A stretch of 64,000 nt of DNA from Candidatus Aramenus sp. CH1 (GTDB taxonomy: Archaea; Thermoproteota; Thermoprotei_A; Sulfolobales; Sulfolobaceae). The position numbers and the translations under genes were made by a program. Below, one piece after another: positions 17,668 to 27,101 of the stretch. The stretch's first letter is position 1, and each line of letters begins with the position of its first letter. Location: positions 1 to 64,000 of the forward strand of contig JALBWU010000002.1 of NCBI GenBank assembly GCA_022678445.1. The letters are read 5' to 3'. The notes below the pieces were generated by a model. That model was given only the letters and a program-made list of their open reading frames with translations, was not told where the DNA came from and made no database searches.

Positions 17668-19131
17668 ATGGACGCGAAAGAAGTGTTGGAAAAGATTTTA
17701 AGGGAGTACAGAAGAGCGTGGAGCATAGCGTACGCTAGATCCCTACTTGCGTGGGACCTAGAGACTTACATGCCTCAGGAAGGGGTGAGGGCCAGGGGCG
17801 AGGCGTTGGCCAACCTCTCTACCTTGTATAGGGAGAAGGTTATGGCCATCGAGAGGGACGTTGAGGGACTGAAGGACGAGGACCTTGACGATTTTGGGCG
17901 GGGAGTTAAGAGAGTTCTAGGCAGGGAAATTAAGTACTTTAGGGCCGTGCCTCCAGAAATAGACGAGGAACTGAACAGGACGACGAGCGAAGCTGAAGTG
18001 GCGTGGAGGAAGGCTAAAAAGGAGGGTAAATTCTCAGAGTTTAGGCCTTATCTCGAGAAGATCGTGGATTTAGAGAGAAAGGTTGCAGAGAGTCTTGGAT
18101 ATGAGGGCCACCCTTACAACGCGTTGCTCGACCTCTACGAGGAGGGCCTAACGGTAAACGACGTCGACAGCGTTTTTTCTTATCTTCTGCCTGAGTTAAA
18201 ACACGTCTTAGAGAAGGTCAGATCTGAGGGCAGGTTCCCAAGTAAGCACGAACTCGAGGACGTGGAGTACAAGGTAGAGGACATGGAGAAGGTAAACCGC
18301 GAGGTTATAGGAATGTTGGAAATGCCAATGACCAAGTTCAGGCTTGACGTGTCGCCACATCCTTTCACAATAAGGATCTCGGCAGACGACGTTAGGATAA
18401 CAACAAGGTACGAGGGCAAGGACTTTAGGTCCACTATGTTTTCCGTTATCCATGAGAGCGGACACGCCATGTACGAACTCATGATCGACAAGTCCCTGGA
18501 CGTTACGCCTTTAGGCCAGGGCGTCTCCTCTGGTATCCACGAGTCCCAGTCAAGGTTTTGGGAGAACATAATAGGAAGGAGTAGGGAGTTCGTCCACCTC
18601 GTTTACCCAATACTGAAGAGGCACCTAAAGTTCTTAACGCAGGACGAGGAGGAGCTCTACAAGTACTTCAACGTGGTGAGGCCCAGCCTGATAAGGGTGG
18701 ATGCAGACGAGCTCACGTACAACTTCCACATAGCGGTAAGGTATGAGGTAGAGAAGAAGCTCATTGCGGGGGAAATGTCAACCTCAGACGTCCCGTCAAT
18801 GTGGGACGACTTCATGGACAAGTACCTGGGCGTAAGGCCTAACAACGACTCTGAGGGAGCCCTGCAGGACATTCACTGGTCTCAGGGATCGTTTGGTTAC
18901 TTCCCCACCTACACCATCGGAAACGTGGTAGCCGGCATCTTGTACCACCACTTTCCAGTAAAGGAAAAGGTGAGAGATGGGAAGCTCAACGAGGTCAAAG
19001 AGTACTTAAGGGAAAAGGTGTGCAAGTACGGGGCCACCTATCCTCCCAAGGAGCTTCTGAGGAAGTCGTTCAGAGAAGGGTATAACCCAAAGTACCTAGT
19101 GGACCACTTAAGGGAGAAATACCTAGCGTGA
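17668..19131 (+). CDS. Thermostable carboxypeptidase Taq (M32 metallocarboxypeptidase)
   Basis: 487 residues, close to the M32 norm of about 500. A cytoplasmic zinc carboxypeptidase that removes C-terminal residues from peptides. The metal motif HESGH lies in SVIHESGHAMYE (about residue 262-273), and the third ligand Glu is in GIHESQSRFWEN about 25 residues later. The start ATG is preceded by an A/T-rich stretch with AAGTTAAGTTTA. Its stop overlaps a small minus-strand gene by 9 nt. Confidence 0.95.
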   Translation: MDAKEVLEKILREYRRAWSIAYARSLLAWDLETYMPQEGVRARGEALANLSTLYREKVMAIERDVEGLKDEDLDDFGRGVKRVLGREIKYFRAVPPEIDEELNRTTSEAEVAWRKAKKEGKFSEFRPYLEKIVDLERKVAESLGYEGHPYNALLDLYEEGLTVNDVDSVFSYLLPELKHVLEKVRSEGRFPSKHELEDVEYKVEDMEKVNREVIGMLEMPMTKFRLDVSPHPFTIRISADDVRITTRYEGKDFRSTMFSVIHESGHAMYELMIDKSLDVTPLGQGVSSGIHESQSRFWENIIGRSREFVHLVYPILKRHLKFLTQDEEELYKYFNVVRPSLIRVDADELTYNFHIAVRYEVEKKLIAGEMSTSDVPSMWDDFMDKYLGVRPNNDSEGALQDIHWSQGSFGYFPTYTIGNVVAGILYHHFPVKEKVRDGKLNEVKEYLREKVCKYGATYPPKELLRKSFREGYNPKYLVDHLREKYLA

Positions 19132-19230
19132 CCATTTTTCCCTTCTGTCCTCATCAACGATTGCATAGCTTTTACATATCTCGAATCCTTGGACTTTTTC
19201 GCACTCTTCAAAAGCCCCGTCTATGTACAT
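19123..19230 (-). CDS. Small Cys-containing protein A (35 aa)
   Basis: 35 residues starting MYIDGAFEECEKVQGFE and ending ...EKWSR. It shares the pattern G-[AL]-F-E-x-C-(4)-G-x-E-x-C-(3)-A-x-V-x-[DE]-x-R with the small protein encoded 111 nt upstream on the same strand, with one extra residue in this copy. A TATA-like TTTTAAACCT (minus strand, 19251-19260) is centred 25 bp before the ATG, as expected for a leaderless gene. No known family. It overlaps the carboxypeptidase stop by 9 nt. The two cysteines, 9 residues apart, could bind a metal or be redox active; that is inference. Confidence 0.5.
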   Translation of the reverse strand: MYIDGAFEECEKVQGFEICKSYAIVDEDRREKWSR

Positions 19231-19250
19231 GGTAATATTTTTGTTCAGTA

Positions 19251-19260
19251 AGGTTTAAAA
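19251..19260 (-). promoter_or_regulatory. TATA box of small gene A
   Basis: Minus strand TTTTAAACCT, 25 bp before the ATG that ends at 19230. Confidence 0.4.
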
Positions 19261-19341
19261 GAGTTATTACACATTAAATTGTTTAAACCTATAAAAACTT
19301 TGACCTGAAGAATAAACTAAAAATAAAAGATATAAAAGTTT

Positions 19342-19503
19342 CTAAAAAGGTTTAAACTCCAGTGGGCTAGATAGGGGGCTCTCTCTGTCTAGTACGCACG
19401 CTATTAGGCTACACTTCTCTTTGCCATCCTCTATACTACACTCGAATAGGCCGTAGTTGGTGTGGCATTTGTCAGTTCTCATCACAGTGTAGAATTTGTT
19501 CAT
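19342..19503 (-). CDS. Small Cys-containing protein B (53 aa)
   Basis: 53 residues starting MNKFYTVMRTDKCHTNYGLF. Four cysteines: C13, C22, C31 and C36. The middle (GLFECSIEDGKEKCSLIACV) aligns with small protein A, so the two are paralogues. A strong TATA element (minus strand TTTATATATTA) is centred 26 bp before the ATG, so the mRNA should be leaderless. Codon use resembles the neighbouring genes. No family recognised. The Cys pattern is compatible with a small zinc or redox protein. Confidence 0.6.
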   Translation of the reverse strand: MNKFYTVMRTDKCHTNYGLFECSIEDGKEKCSLIACVLDRESPLSSPLEFKPF

Positions 19504-19522
19504 AGGTCTACAATTATGTAGA

Positions 19523-19534
19523 CTAATATATAAA
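19523..19534 (-). promoter_or_regulatory. TATA box of small gene B
   Basis: Minus strand AGTTTATATATT. It is about 26 bp upstream of the ATG at 19503-19501 and one of the best TATA matches in the window. Confidence 0.6.
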
Positions 19535-19631
19535 CTTTTTTATTGAACAAGTTTTAGTGAAAACTAAATAATATAAAACTATTCAAAAGACAATTATCCA
19601 TTGACGACAAAAAAGGAATTAAACGTAGATA

Positions 19632-19640
19632 AGTATAAAG
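19632..19640 (+). promoter_or_regulatory. TATA box deciding start of 19663 gene
   Basis: AGTATAAAG centred 27 bp before the ATG at 19663. An in-frame ATG at 19645 would lie upstream of the predicted transcription start. Confidence 0.5.
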
Positions 19641-19662
19641 CAAAGTGTTTCTCATATATAGT

Positions 19663-20058
19663 ATGGGCATCTTTAAGAAAGAGAGAACTTACTCACCAGT
19701 AAAAGACCTAAACGCAGTCGTGAGTCAGTTCGTGCAATACCTACAGAGCCAAGGCTTTAAAGTGCAACAGAAGATTGAGGGCGACAAGGCAGTGATACAG
19801 GCACAGAAGGGAGGCATATTGAGGGACTTAATAGCCGCAGACAGGGCGTTGACGTTCACTTTCGAGAACAACCCAGATGGACTAAAAATCACAACCGGTG
19901 TAGGCAAGTGGATTCAGAACATAGCCGTTACCGCGATTGAGGTGTTGTTAATAAGCGAGCTGTTTCTAGCAGTAGACGTACCGGAAATGCTTTGGACTTC
20001 TCACGTCGAGTCTAACATTCTAAAAGAGCTAGACAAGATCGTAAGTTCTACATCATGA
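19663..20058 (+). CDS. Hypothetical protein upstream of ParA-like ATPase
   Basis: 131 residues from the start MGIFKKERTYSPV, chosen because the TATA box is 27 bp upstream. A longer reading from 19645 is possible. The first 70 residues look like a small alpha/beta domain, with basic residues in QSQGFKVQQKIEGDKAVIQAQKGG. A hydrophobic stretch IAVTAIEVLLISELFLAVDV (about 89-108) could insert in or touch the membrane. Function unknown. The next gene, a MinD/ParA ATPase, begins 39 nt later and may be co-transcribed. Confidence 0.65.
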   Translation: MGIFKKERTYSPVKDLNAVVSQFVQYLQSQGFKVQQKIEGDKAVIQAQKGGILRDLIAADRALTFTFENNPDGLKITTGVGKWIQNIAVTAIEVLLISELFLAVDVPEMLWTSHVESNILKELDKIVSSTS

Positions 20059-20097
20059 TTTTATTTTAATTTTTGTGTCATTTTTAAGCTAGAGAAC

Positions 20098-20862
20098 ATG
20101 AGGATATCCATAGTGAGCGCAAAGGGCGGAGTAGGTAAGTCAACTATATCTTTACTTCTGGGGAAGGCGCTAGCAGAGCTAGGGGATGACGTCTTAATCA
20201 TTGACAGGGATCCACTTGCTTACGTTTCTAACGTTTTCGGGGTAAGAGGTCAAGGAATAATTCAAAGCGTGATGGAAGGCAAACCCCCCAGAGATTACGT
20301 TAAGATTGTGGGGAATTTGACCATCTTAAAGTGTTTTGGCCAGGGGCCTAGATACGTAGTTGACTTAGAAAAGCTATCTAAATCGCGAGAGCTGCTAGAT
20401 AGGGCGTGTAATACTTACTTGGACGCAGTGCTTCAAAAGGACTATAAGTTCTACATCGTAGATAATCCTTCTTTGGTGCTCGTTGAAGACCCGATAGTGG
20501 AAATGGAGTTAAACACCTTCTTAAAGGCAAAGCCGAAAGAGAGCGTTGTAAGGATTTACGTTACTGACCCAATAGATTACACTATAAAGCTGACGCTAGA
20601 ATACCTTGATAAAGTGGAGGAAAGCAAGCCAATAGGTAAGCCTTACGCACTTATAATTAACCTCGTTCCTCCGTTTAAAGACGTTCTAGAAAGCACGGAG
20701 TTAAAGTTGAAGGGTATAATTTCTGAAAAGGGCTTTGAGGAAGGGGCCGTCATACCGTTTAGCGAAGAATTATTTAATTTGTCATCCGCAGACGTGGAGG
20801 TTCCAAATGAAGTAAAAAGACTTGCCTTAAAAATAAGGGAAAAGGCTAGACGATCATCTTAG
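20098..20862 (+). CDS. MinD/ParA-family ATPase
   Basis: 254 residues of the deviant Walker A ATPase class. KGGVGKST lies at residues 10-17 and the Walker A' segment DVLIIDRDP near 33-41. Such ATPases position or partition cargo on membranes or nucleoids as ATP-dependent dimers. The region after residue 150 ([18 protein letters not shown]) follows the family fold. No ParB-like partner is adjacent. The upstream gene with its hydrophobic stretch is the best candidate partner. Its 3' end overlaps the convergent MMPL transporter gene by 17 nt. Confidence 0.85.
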   Translation: MRISIVSAKGGVGKSTISLLLGKALAELGDDVLIIDRDPLAYVSNVFGVRGQGIIQSVMEGKPPRDYVKIVGNLTILKCFGQGPRYVVDLEKLSKSRELLDRACNTYLDAVLQKDYKFYIVDNPSLVLVEDPIVEMELNTFLKAKPKESVVRIYVTDPIDYTIKLTLEYLDKVEESKPIGKPYALIINLVPPFKDVLESTELKLKGIISEKGFEEGAVIPFSEELFNLSSADVEVPNEVKRLALKIREKARRSS

Positions 20863-23800
20863 GCCTTATCTTGAACGCCTTGTAGAGTATTATAAGCAAA
20901 GACGGTGCCAGGAAGTACCACAACACCGAGGTCTCCAGGATGGCAGCCACTGCCAGAGCGAACCCTATCTCTTGGAGGATAGCAGCGTTGACGAGCATTA
21001 GGGACCCCATTGTCCCTGCGAATATTAGTCCCAGGAAGAGAATTGTCCTACCTATCGACTTCCTCGTTATTTCAACGGCCTCTTCCATGCCCTTTCCCTT
21101 GTCCAGTTCCTCGTGAACTCTAGCCACCAAGAAGATGTTGTAGTCCATACCAATTCCTATTATTATTGCCACCAAGAACAGCGGGACTATGGCGAATATT
21201 GAGTAGCCTAGCTCGGTAAATATAAGCCTCTCAAGCCCTAAGGTTATTGCGACAGCTGACATTATGGTAAAGATAATTACTCCAGATACCGAGAACGACC
21301 TAGTCATGACCACAAGGATTACGTACATTGTGATTGTGAGGAGCAGGAAGATCTCCGCGAAGTCCATGTTTACAAAGTTCAGTATGTCGTAGGCGTCTAC
21401 TGGTCCGCCTCCCACGTAACCTCCCTTGCCCACAGCTGAGAGCACTTGTTTTACTACGCTGAACGCGTTGTTGGAGAAGGGCGGATATTTCTGATTTACC
21501 ACAAACAGCATGTACCCATCCGCCAAGTAATTGGTGTAGTTATACCCTGTTAAGTTTTGGTAAGGCACTAGTGAGCCCAAGGGGGACACTGGAGAGTTTA
21601 CAGCTGTTACCCCCTGTATTGAGGAGAGCTTCTCGTAAAGCGAGACGGCGTAGTTGTAGGTACTTAAGTTAAACGTTCCGTTTATCGGTACTACTACGTA
21701 TATCGGGAACACGTTATCTGTTGTGAACTGTTGGCTCAGTATGTTAACCCCTTGCGTTGTCTGGTTTGGAGGGAGGAGGTCTAGTACGTTGAAGGTAAGT
21801 GGCGTGCTCACGGCGTATATCGCTAAGACCACTACTACAGCTGCTACTATCCCTACGGTAAGCCCCGGTCTAGATACCTTTGACTCTCCCCTATTGTTCT
21901 TCTTTGTGAACTTCCTGGGGAAGAACAGTTTGTCCCCAAGGGCTGAGAGCACTGACGTGTAAAGGGTTATCGACGCTACCCACACCACGAGGACTGCCAG
22001 CATCTCGGCTAAGGCTGTGTCGGAGAAGAACGGGACGTTATAAACGTAGAGGAACAGGAAGGAGAGCATGACGACTAGGGCAGTGATAGTGACAGCCCTA
22101 CCGCCCCACTTCACCGCCTCCTCCACTGCCTCTTCCTTGCTCAGTCCTTTCTCCCTCTCTTCTATGTACCTGCCAGAGATGAAGACCACGTAGTCTGTAC
22201 CCAACCCCAACGCGAGGAGTAGCACTTGGCTTGGCGTTAAGAAGTCCACCGTTATGTGGAGTAGCTTGATGACCACAGCGTAAATTACCACGGACGAGGC
22301 GAGGTAGGCTGCCAAGTAAGTCCCCAATGGGGCAAACGCCGCGGTTATGGATCTAAAGTAAATCCCCGCTAGGATTATGGCCAAGGCTATACCAACGGGA
22401 ATTGCGATGGAGAAGGCAGAGTTGGCAAGGTTCTTAAGTGAGTGGGATATTGGTTCTGACCCGGTAAGGTAGGTGCTCAAGTGGGTTACGTTCTTGACGT
22501 AACTTTCGAGGTTCTCCGCCTCCTTGTACGTGAAGTTGCCCTTCAGCACTAGGATGTAAAAGCTAGAGGAATAGAGGTCCTTGGTGACGTTCAAGTTCGG
22601 CTGTATTGGGAAGAGGTTTTCAGCTATGAGCTCGTTAACCACTTTCTGGACGCTCGAGTTGGTGGTGAGCATTGAGTAGAGTACTTGTTTTAACTCTACC
22701 TTGTCCACAGTTATTAGGGGGGTAGAGTTTACAACGTTAGAGATTAGGGTTGAAGACATGTTTGAAGCCCTGTCCCAAGTGGCGTTTATGAGGTAAACGG
22801 AGAGCTCCTTGGGCGTTATGTTGGACCTATTGAGCAGGAAACCGAGCTTTCCAAGCTTAGAGGAAACTAGGTACGCAGTTAAGTTGCCGTAGTCGTGGGA
22901 CGTGGCCATGCTGACCAGGAACCACGCAGGTATAGTTGAGTTTGCCTCCTTTGACGCTACGTAGTTCAAGAACTGCGTGTAAGAGGTGAAGTTCGCTATC
23001 TCGGCTACCACTTCAGGGGATACGTTGGACGTATTGCTAACGTATTTCACGGCGAAGCAGAATGGAGTGATGTTCATGTTGTAGTAGACGTCCTCTAGGA
23101 ACTCTCTTTCCGGCGTGGAGCTAACCTTGCTCTGGAGGATCTGGAGAGAGACGTTAAGGTAATCCGTACTGGAGAAGACCTCGAGGAGCAATGGTATAGA
23201 AATCCCGGTCTTCTCGTGGTAGACGCTGAGGACTAAGGACAGCGGGACTGAGCCATTGGTCGTGTAAAGCTCCTCGGCTATGCCCAAGGGTATGTGGTAG
23301 GTCTGGTTGAAGTAGGTCGTGACGAACTTCTCGTAAGGGACAGAGGACATGAAGTCGGTCACGTTGAAGAACTTGAACATGGCGTCAACCAGCGCGAGTT
23401 CGGTCTCGTTGTCGTAGAAAAACGCGTCGCTTGCCTCGTGCACGCTTTCGTCCGCAACTCCAAACGGGGCAGACTGGTTCTCAGGGAAGGAACTGAGCGT
23501 TGCGTAGTTCGTAGTAGAGTTCCAGAAGTGGAAGAACTCTTGGAAGAATTCCCTGGCAATTGGGTTGCTGATGCTCTTGTTAACGTAAGTAAAGGCGTAC
23601 TCGTTGGATAGAAAGACGTTGTGATAGGTTGGGAGGGTGGAGTTATCGTAAAGCGAGATCCACACCTCAACGAAGTAGTACTGTGCTTGGAACAATAAGG
23701 CTGAAAGGTTGCGAACCGAGGAGTTCAGCTCAAGTTCGCCTTCCATTACTTTGGTGAAGGTAGTGACGTTCTCCACCATGCCCTTGTGGAGTTCCGCGAC

Positions 23801-24343
23801 AAGCGTAGAGGTGTTTAGCAGTTCTTGCTTAGCCTCGTAGAAATCCCTCTCAATGGCCCTAGTGGAGTTGCTCAGTTTCTCCAACCCTTGGATACTTGAG
23901 TTAAGCTTGATGGACTCGTTCTGGAGCTTTCCTATAACTTCAGTCTCGTTTTGGCCCAGGGCGTAGAGCTGATGACTCAAGTTTAGCGCTGCTGGGTAAA
24001 CCTTGCTTAGGGAGGAGTTGAGGAGGGCCTTCTCGATTGTGTAGAAGCTCGTCACAGAGATGTTGCCGTAGGAGGTGAGGTTCGAGAGGAAGGAGGAATA
24101 CCTCGAGGCATTTCCCTCTATAAGGATTATTCCGTTTGCCGCCGAAGCGCCGGATAGCTTGAAGTGAGAGACAAGTTCTTCTGCCTTGTGTGACGTACTC
24201 CCGGGTATAGATATAGCCACTTGGTAGCTTACTGATTTAAAAAACAGGGAAGAAAGGGGAGCAGAAAAGACCAGGACTATAACCCAAGCCACGAGAAATA
24301 CGTACCACTTTCTCGAGACCGCTTTCGCAAGACCGTTAAACAC
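20846..24343 (-). CDS. Giant MMPL/RND-family transporter
   Basis: 1165 residues. An RND-type exporter with two repeats of one transmembrane helix, a large extracytoplasmic domain and five or six more helices. The first TM is near residue 13-35, the second bundle spans about 655-830, the single TM of repeat two is near 845-865, and the last bundle about 1020-1150. The first external domain is about 600 residues, far larger than usual, and holds about 37 N-x-S/T sequons. GTDYVVF and GMDYNIF are the conserved GxDY motifs of the proton relay. Start is GTG. Substrate unknown; lipid or hydrophobic cargo is typical for the family. It overlaps the ParA gene tail by 17 nt. Confidence 0.9.
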   Translation of the reverse strand: MFNGLAKAVSRKWYVFLVAWVIVLVFSAPLSSLFFKSVSYQVAISIPGSTSHKAEELVSHFKLSGASAANGIILIEGNASRYSSFLSNLTSYGNISVTSFYTIEKALLNSSLSKVYPAALNLSHQLYALGQNETEVIGKLQNESIKLNSSIQGLEKLSNSTRAIERDFYEAKQELLNTSTLVAELHKGMVENVTTFTKVMEGELELNSSVRNLSALLFQAQYYFVEVWISLYDNSTLPTYHNVFLSNEYAFTYVNKSISNPIAREFFQEFFHFWNSTTNYATLSSFPENQSAPFGVADESVHEASDAFFYDNETELALVDAMFKFFNVTDFMSSVPYEKFVTTYFNQTYHIPLGIAEELYTTNGSVPLSLVLSVYHEKTGISIPLLLEVFSSTDYLNVSLQILQSKVSSTPEREFLEDVYYNMNITPFCFAVKYVSNTSNVSPEVVAEIANFTSYTQFLNYVASKEANSTIPAWFLVSMATSHDYGNLTAYLVSSKLGKLGFLLNRSNITPKELSVYLINATWDRASNMSSTLISNVVNSTPLITVDKVELKQVLYSMLTTNSSVQKVVNELIAENLFPIQPNLNVTKDLYSSSFYILVLKGNFTYKEAENLESYVKNVTHLSTYLTGSEPISHSLKNLANSAFSIAIPVGIALAIILAGIYFRSITAAFAPLGTYLAAYLASSVVIYAVVIKLLHITVDFLTPSQVLLLALGLGTDYVVFISGRYIEEREKGLSKEEAVEEAVKWGGRAVTITALVVMLSFLFLYVYNVPFFSDTALAEMLAVLVVWVASITLYTSVLSALGDKLFFPRKFTKKNNRGESKVSRPGLTVGIVAAVVVVLAIYAVSTPLTFNVLDLLPPNQTTQGVNILSQQFTTDNVFPIYVVVPINGTFNLSTYNYAVSLYEKLSSIQGVTAVNSPVSPLGSLVPYQNLTGYNYTNYLADGYMLFVVNQKYPPFSNNAFSVVKQVLSAVGKGGYVGGGPVDAYDILNFVNMDFAEIFLLLTITMYVILVVMTRSFSVSGVIIFTIMSAVAITLGLERLIFTELGYSIFAIVPLFLVAIIIGIGMDYNIFLVARVHEELDKGKGMEEAVEITRKSIGRTILFLGLIFAGTMGSLMLVNAAILQEIGFALAVAAILETSVLWYFLAPSLLIILYKAFKIRPKMIV

Positions 24344-24422
24344 TAGTGGTCAACAGAGTTTTTAAGATATATCTAAATAAGCCTTTCCAAAAGACTTAAA
24401 GTCGTAAACACGAGGAGGGTTT

Positions 24423-26060
24423 ATGGACTATAACGACCTCTTTAAGGTAAAGCCTGTATCAAACTACGACGTAAAGGAGGGGAAGGTAGCGCTAGTCGTG
24501 GAGGAAAAGAAGCCGGTAGCCTACGTGATGGGAGAGGGAAGGGTCGAGGGAGACTTTTACGTAGACGAGGTTAGTTGGATAGATGCCAAGAGGCTCGCAA
24601 TAGTGGGAGACCCCAATGGAGGGGAAAAGAGGGAGATATACTTATTTGATGGTGCCTTGGCTCCCATTTTGAAGGACAATTACGACAACTTTTCTCCTTT
24701 GTTTCTAGGACAGGATAAGTTCTACTTCCTCTCAAACAGGGAGGGGGAGACGATTCACCTCTACTTATACGAAGGGGGCGAGATAACGAGGATAAGCAAG
24801 GGGAAGGAGCCTGTAAGCAACCTTTGCGTCTCAAGTGACGGGAGGAAGGTGGCGTACTCTCAGGGGATTTACGACGACGACGTGCATTTGGTAGACGTTG
24901 AAACTTGGGATGAGGAAGTAATAGGGTTCAAGGGGTCAGAGGAAGTGCCAGCCTCTTCCGAGTGTTTTACCTCTGGAGGCGTAATCTTCCTAAGCAACAG
25001 GGACAACTTCTTCGACGTGGGAGAGTACAGGGGAGGGAGGATAAGCTGGCTGAGGAAGTCCAGTTGGGACAAGCTAGAGGCCCTCCTCTTTAACGGAGAG
25101 CTAGCGTACGTGGAGGACGTAGTAGGAGACTTTAAGCTCATCTTGGGGGAAAGGGAGGTAGTGGGCAAGGGTTACAACAGGGAGCTTAAAGTGGACCAGG
25201 GGTACTTGTACTTCCTCGGCTCCTATCACCATCGTTTTACCGACTTGTACAGAGTTGGGAGAGATGGGGTAGTCGAGAGGCTCACCGACTCCATGCAGGG
25301 AGTCTCAGGGGACTTCGTGGAACCCCAGAAGGTAAGCTATGAGTCGTTTGACGGGACTACAATACACGCCCTCCTTTACGCTAGGGGCAACGAGGATCGC
25401 GGGGTAGTGTACATCCACGGAGGGCCTGACTGGGAGTGCGTCAACTCCTTCTTGCCTACCATACAGTTTTTAGTAAGCAAGGGCTTCAAGGTCATCTGCC
25501 CAAACTACAGGGGCTCAACGGGATTTGGGAGGAAGTTTAACCACATGAACGACGGCGACTTGGGAGGAGGAGACCTAAAGGACGTAGTCTTCTCGACGAA
25601 AATTCTCGGCGTCAGAAAGGTAGCAATCACCGGTGCCAGCTACGGGGGGTACTTGACCATGATGGCGGTCACAAAGTACCCCGACATCTGGTGTAGGGCC
25701 GTGGCTGTGGTGCCTTTCGTTAACTGGTTCACAGAAAAGCAGTTAGAAAGGGAGGTCTTAAAGCAGTACGACGAAGTGAAGATGGGCAACGACCCCGACC
25801 TCCTGAGGGATAGGTCGCCTATATTTTTCGTGGACAGGATAAAGACCCCTCTATTGCTCTTAGCTGGGGAAAACGACCCGAGGTGTCCCGCAGAAGAGAC
25901 GCTTCAAGTGGTGAAGAAGCTAAAGGAGAGAGGGGTGGAGGTGGAGTACACAATATATAAGGACGAGGGACATGGTTTCTCGAAGATTGAGAACTACGTT
26001 GAGTCGATAAGGAAAACTGTGGAGTTTATAAGTAAATGCGAGGAGGAAAATACTAGATGA
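24423..26060 (+). CDS. S9 family peptidase (acylaminoacyl-peptidase type)
   Basis: 545 residues. Beta-propeller plus alpha/beta-hydrolase serine peptidase of the prolyl oligopeptidase family, cytosolic, cleaving short or N-acylated peptides. The propeller covers roughly residues 1-300. In the hydrolase domain the oxyanion motif is VVYIHGGPDW (about 332), the nucleophile GASYGGY (Ser about 407), the Asp in GENDPRC and the His in DEGHGF. The stop codon lies inside box C of the sRNA gene that follows. Confidence 0.93.
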   Translation: MDYNDLFKVKPVSNYDVKEGKVALVVEEKKPVAYVMGEGRVEGDFYVDEVSWIDAKRLAIVGDPNGGEKREIYLFDGALAPILKDNYDNFSPLFLGQDKFYFLSNREGETIHLYLYEGGEITRISKGKEPVSNLCVSSDGRKVAYSQGIYDDDVHLVDVETWDEEVIGFKGSEEVPASSECFTSGGVIFLSNRDNFFDVGEYRGGRISWLRKSSWDKLEALLFNGELAYVEDVVGDFKLILGEREVVGKGYNRELKVDQGYLYFLGSYHHRFTDLYRVGRDGVVERLTDSMQGVSGDFVEPQKVSYESFDGTTIHALLYARGNEDRGVVYIHGGPDWECVNSFLPTIQFLVSKGFKVICPNYRGSTGFGRKFNHMNDGDLGGGDLKDVVFSTKILGVRKVAITGASYGGYLTMMAVTKYPDIWCRAVAVVPFVNWFTEKQLEREVLKQYDEVKMGNDPDLLRDRSPIFFVDRIKTPLLLLAGENDPRCPAEETLQVVKKLKERGVEVEYTIYKDEGHGFSKIENYVESIRKTVEFISKCEEENTR

Positions 26061-26106
26061 GGAGATGAAAGAACTGAACGGTGAGGAACCGTGTTTCAGC
26101 TGATTT
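26053..26106 (+). ncRNA. Box C/D guide sRNA
   Basis: All four boxes occur in order with archaeal spacing. Box C-like AGATGA is at 26055-26060, overlapping the peptidase stop. A 13-nt guide follows, then D' CTGA at 26074-26077 and a 3-nt linker. C' GTGAGGA is at 26081-26087, then a 12-nt guide and box D CTGA at 26100-26103. The D guide ACCGUGUUUCAG is complementary over 10 contiguous bases plus one G-U pair to UUGAAACACGG. I recall this sequence as part of the highly conserved archaeal/eukaryal large-subunit rRNA stretch CCGUCUUGAAACACGGACC. By the N+5 rule the middle A of GAAAC would be 2'-O-methylated. Box C is one base off consensus. The D' guide has no target I can name. Exact ends are uncertain; a T-rich stretch follows. 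Confidence 0.75.
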
Positions 26107-26122
26107 TTGAAAAAGTTTTTAA
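26104..26122 (+). terminator. T-rich terminator after sRNA
   Basis: Two T5 runs separated by GAAAAAG directly after box D, suited to ending both the sRNA and the peptidase transcript. Confidence 0.4.
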
Positions 26123-26177
26123 CGCGTGATTCCCATCTCACTTTATACGCGTTGTCCGTTCTGTGAGAGGAGAAGAA

Positions 26178-27101
26178 ATGACGATCTCAGTAAAGGGGCT
26201 AGTTAAGTACTTCGGAAATAAGGAGGTGTTAAACGGTGTTTCGTTGACGGCGAAAAGGGGAGCAGTAACGGTTGTCTTGGGACCTAACGGTGCAGGTAAG
26301 ACCACAACCATTAGGATAATAATGACCCTCATCTTCCCTACGAAGGGCGAGGTCTCAATCCTTGATCAAGACCCCTTCAAGGACAAAAAGGTCTTCAAGG
26401 AGGTCGGATACGTTCAGGAGTTGCCCAACCTACCGCCTTTCCTTAGCGGTAGGGAACTACTGAGGATGAGCAGTAAAATAAAGGGCGCCAGCAAGGAGGA
26501 CGTGGACAGGGTACTTAAAATAGTAGGGATGGAGGAGAACGCCGACAAGAAGATAGCCAAGTATAGCAAGGGCATGACTCAGAGGATAGCTATAGCCGAG
26601 GCCCTCCTTGGGGACCCAGAAGTGCTGGTAATGGACGAGCCAAACATAGGCACAGACCCGGTGCTCAACTACAACATGAGGGAGACCTTGAAGGAGATGA
26701 AGAAAGAGGGAAAGACCATCTTAATGACGACACACGTCTTGGACGACGTGAAGAAGGTGGCTGACAAGGTCTACCTGCTCTACCAAGGTAAGGTGTTCTT
26801 CGAGGGCACTCCAGAAGACCTCGTGAAGAAGTTCCTCGGGGTAGTGGTGATAATGGAAACGTCAAACGTAGAAGTGGCGGAAAGATTGCTTAAGGAGTTG
26901 GACTACGTCAGGGGCTTTAAGGTCGAAGGGAACAAGCTAGTGATCAGGCTTAGCGAGGATAGGAGGGAGGAGCTAGTACATTACTTGGTGACTTCGGGCG
27001 TAAGGATTAGGTCGTTTTACCTCGACCAAGAGCTAGAGGAGGCCTACATATCGGCCCTAAAGGAGGCTGAGAAGGTTGATAGAAAAAATAGTAACATATG
27101 A
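26178..27101 (+). CDS. ABC transporter ATP-binding protein
   Basis: 307 residues from the ATG preceded by GAGGAGA (26166-26172). A GTG five codons earlier is possible. The domain has Walker [11 protein letters not shown], signature [14 protein letters not shown] and Walker [14 protein letters not shown]; the last is unusual because most ABC-2 type ATPases have DEPTxGLDP. A C-terminal regulatory segment of about 85 residues follows. It energises the membrane protein whose TTG start lies inside its last codons. Substrate unknown; the architecture resembles CcmA/NatA-type ABC-2 exporters. Confidence 0.9.
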   Translation: MTISVKGLVKYFGNKEVLNGVSLTAKRGAVTVVLGPNGAGKTTTIRIIMTLIFPTKGEVSILDQDPFKDKKVFKEVGYVQELPNLPPFLSGRELLRMSSKIKGASKEDVDRVLKIVGMEENADKKIAKYSKGMTQRIAIAEALLGDPEVLVMDEPNIGTDPVLNYNMRETLKEMKKEGKTILMTTHVLDDVKKVADKVYLLYQGKVFFEGTPEDLVKKFLGVVVIMETSNVEVAERLLKELDYVRGFKVEGNKLVIRLSEDRREELVHYLVTSGVRIRSFYLDQELEEAYISALKEAEKVDRKNSNI

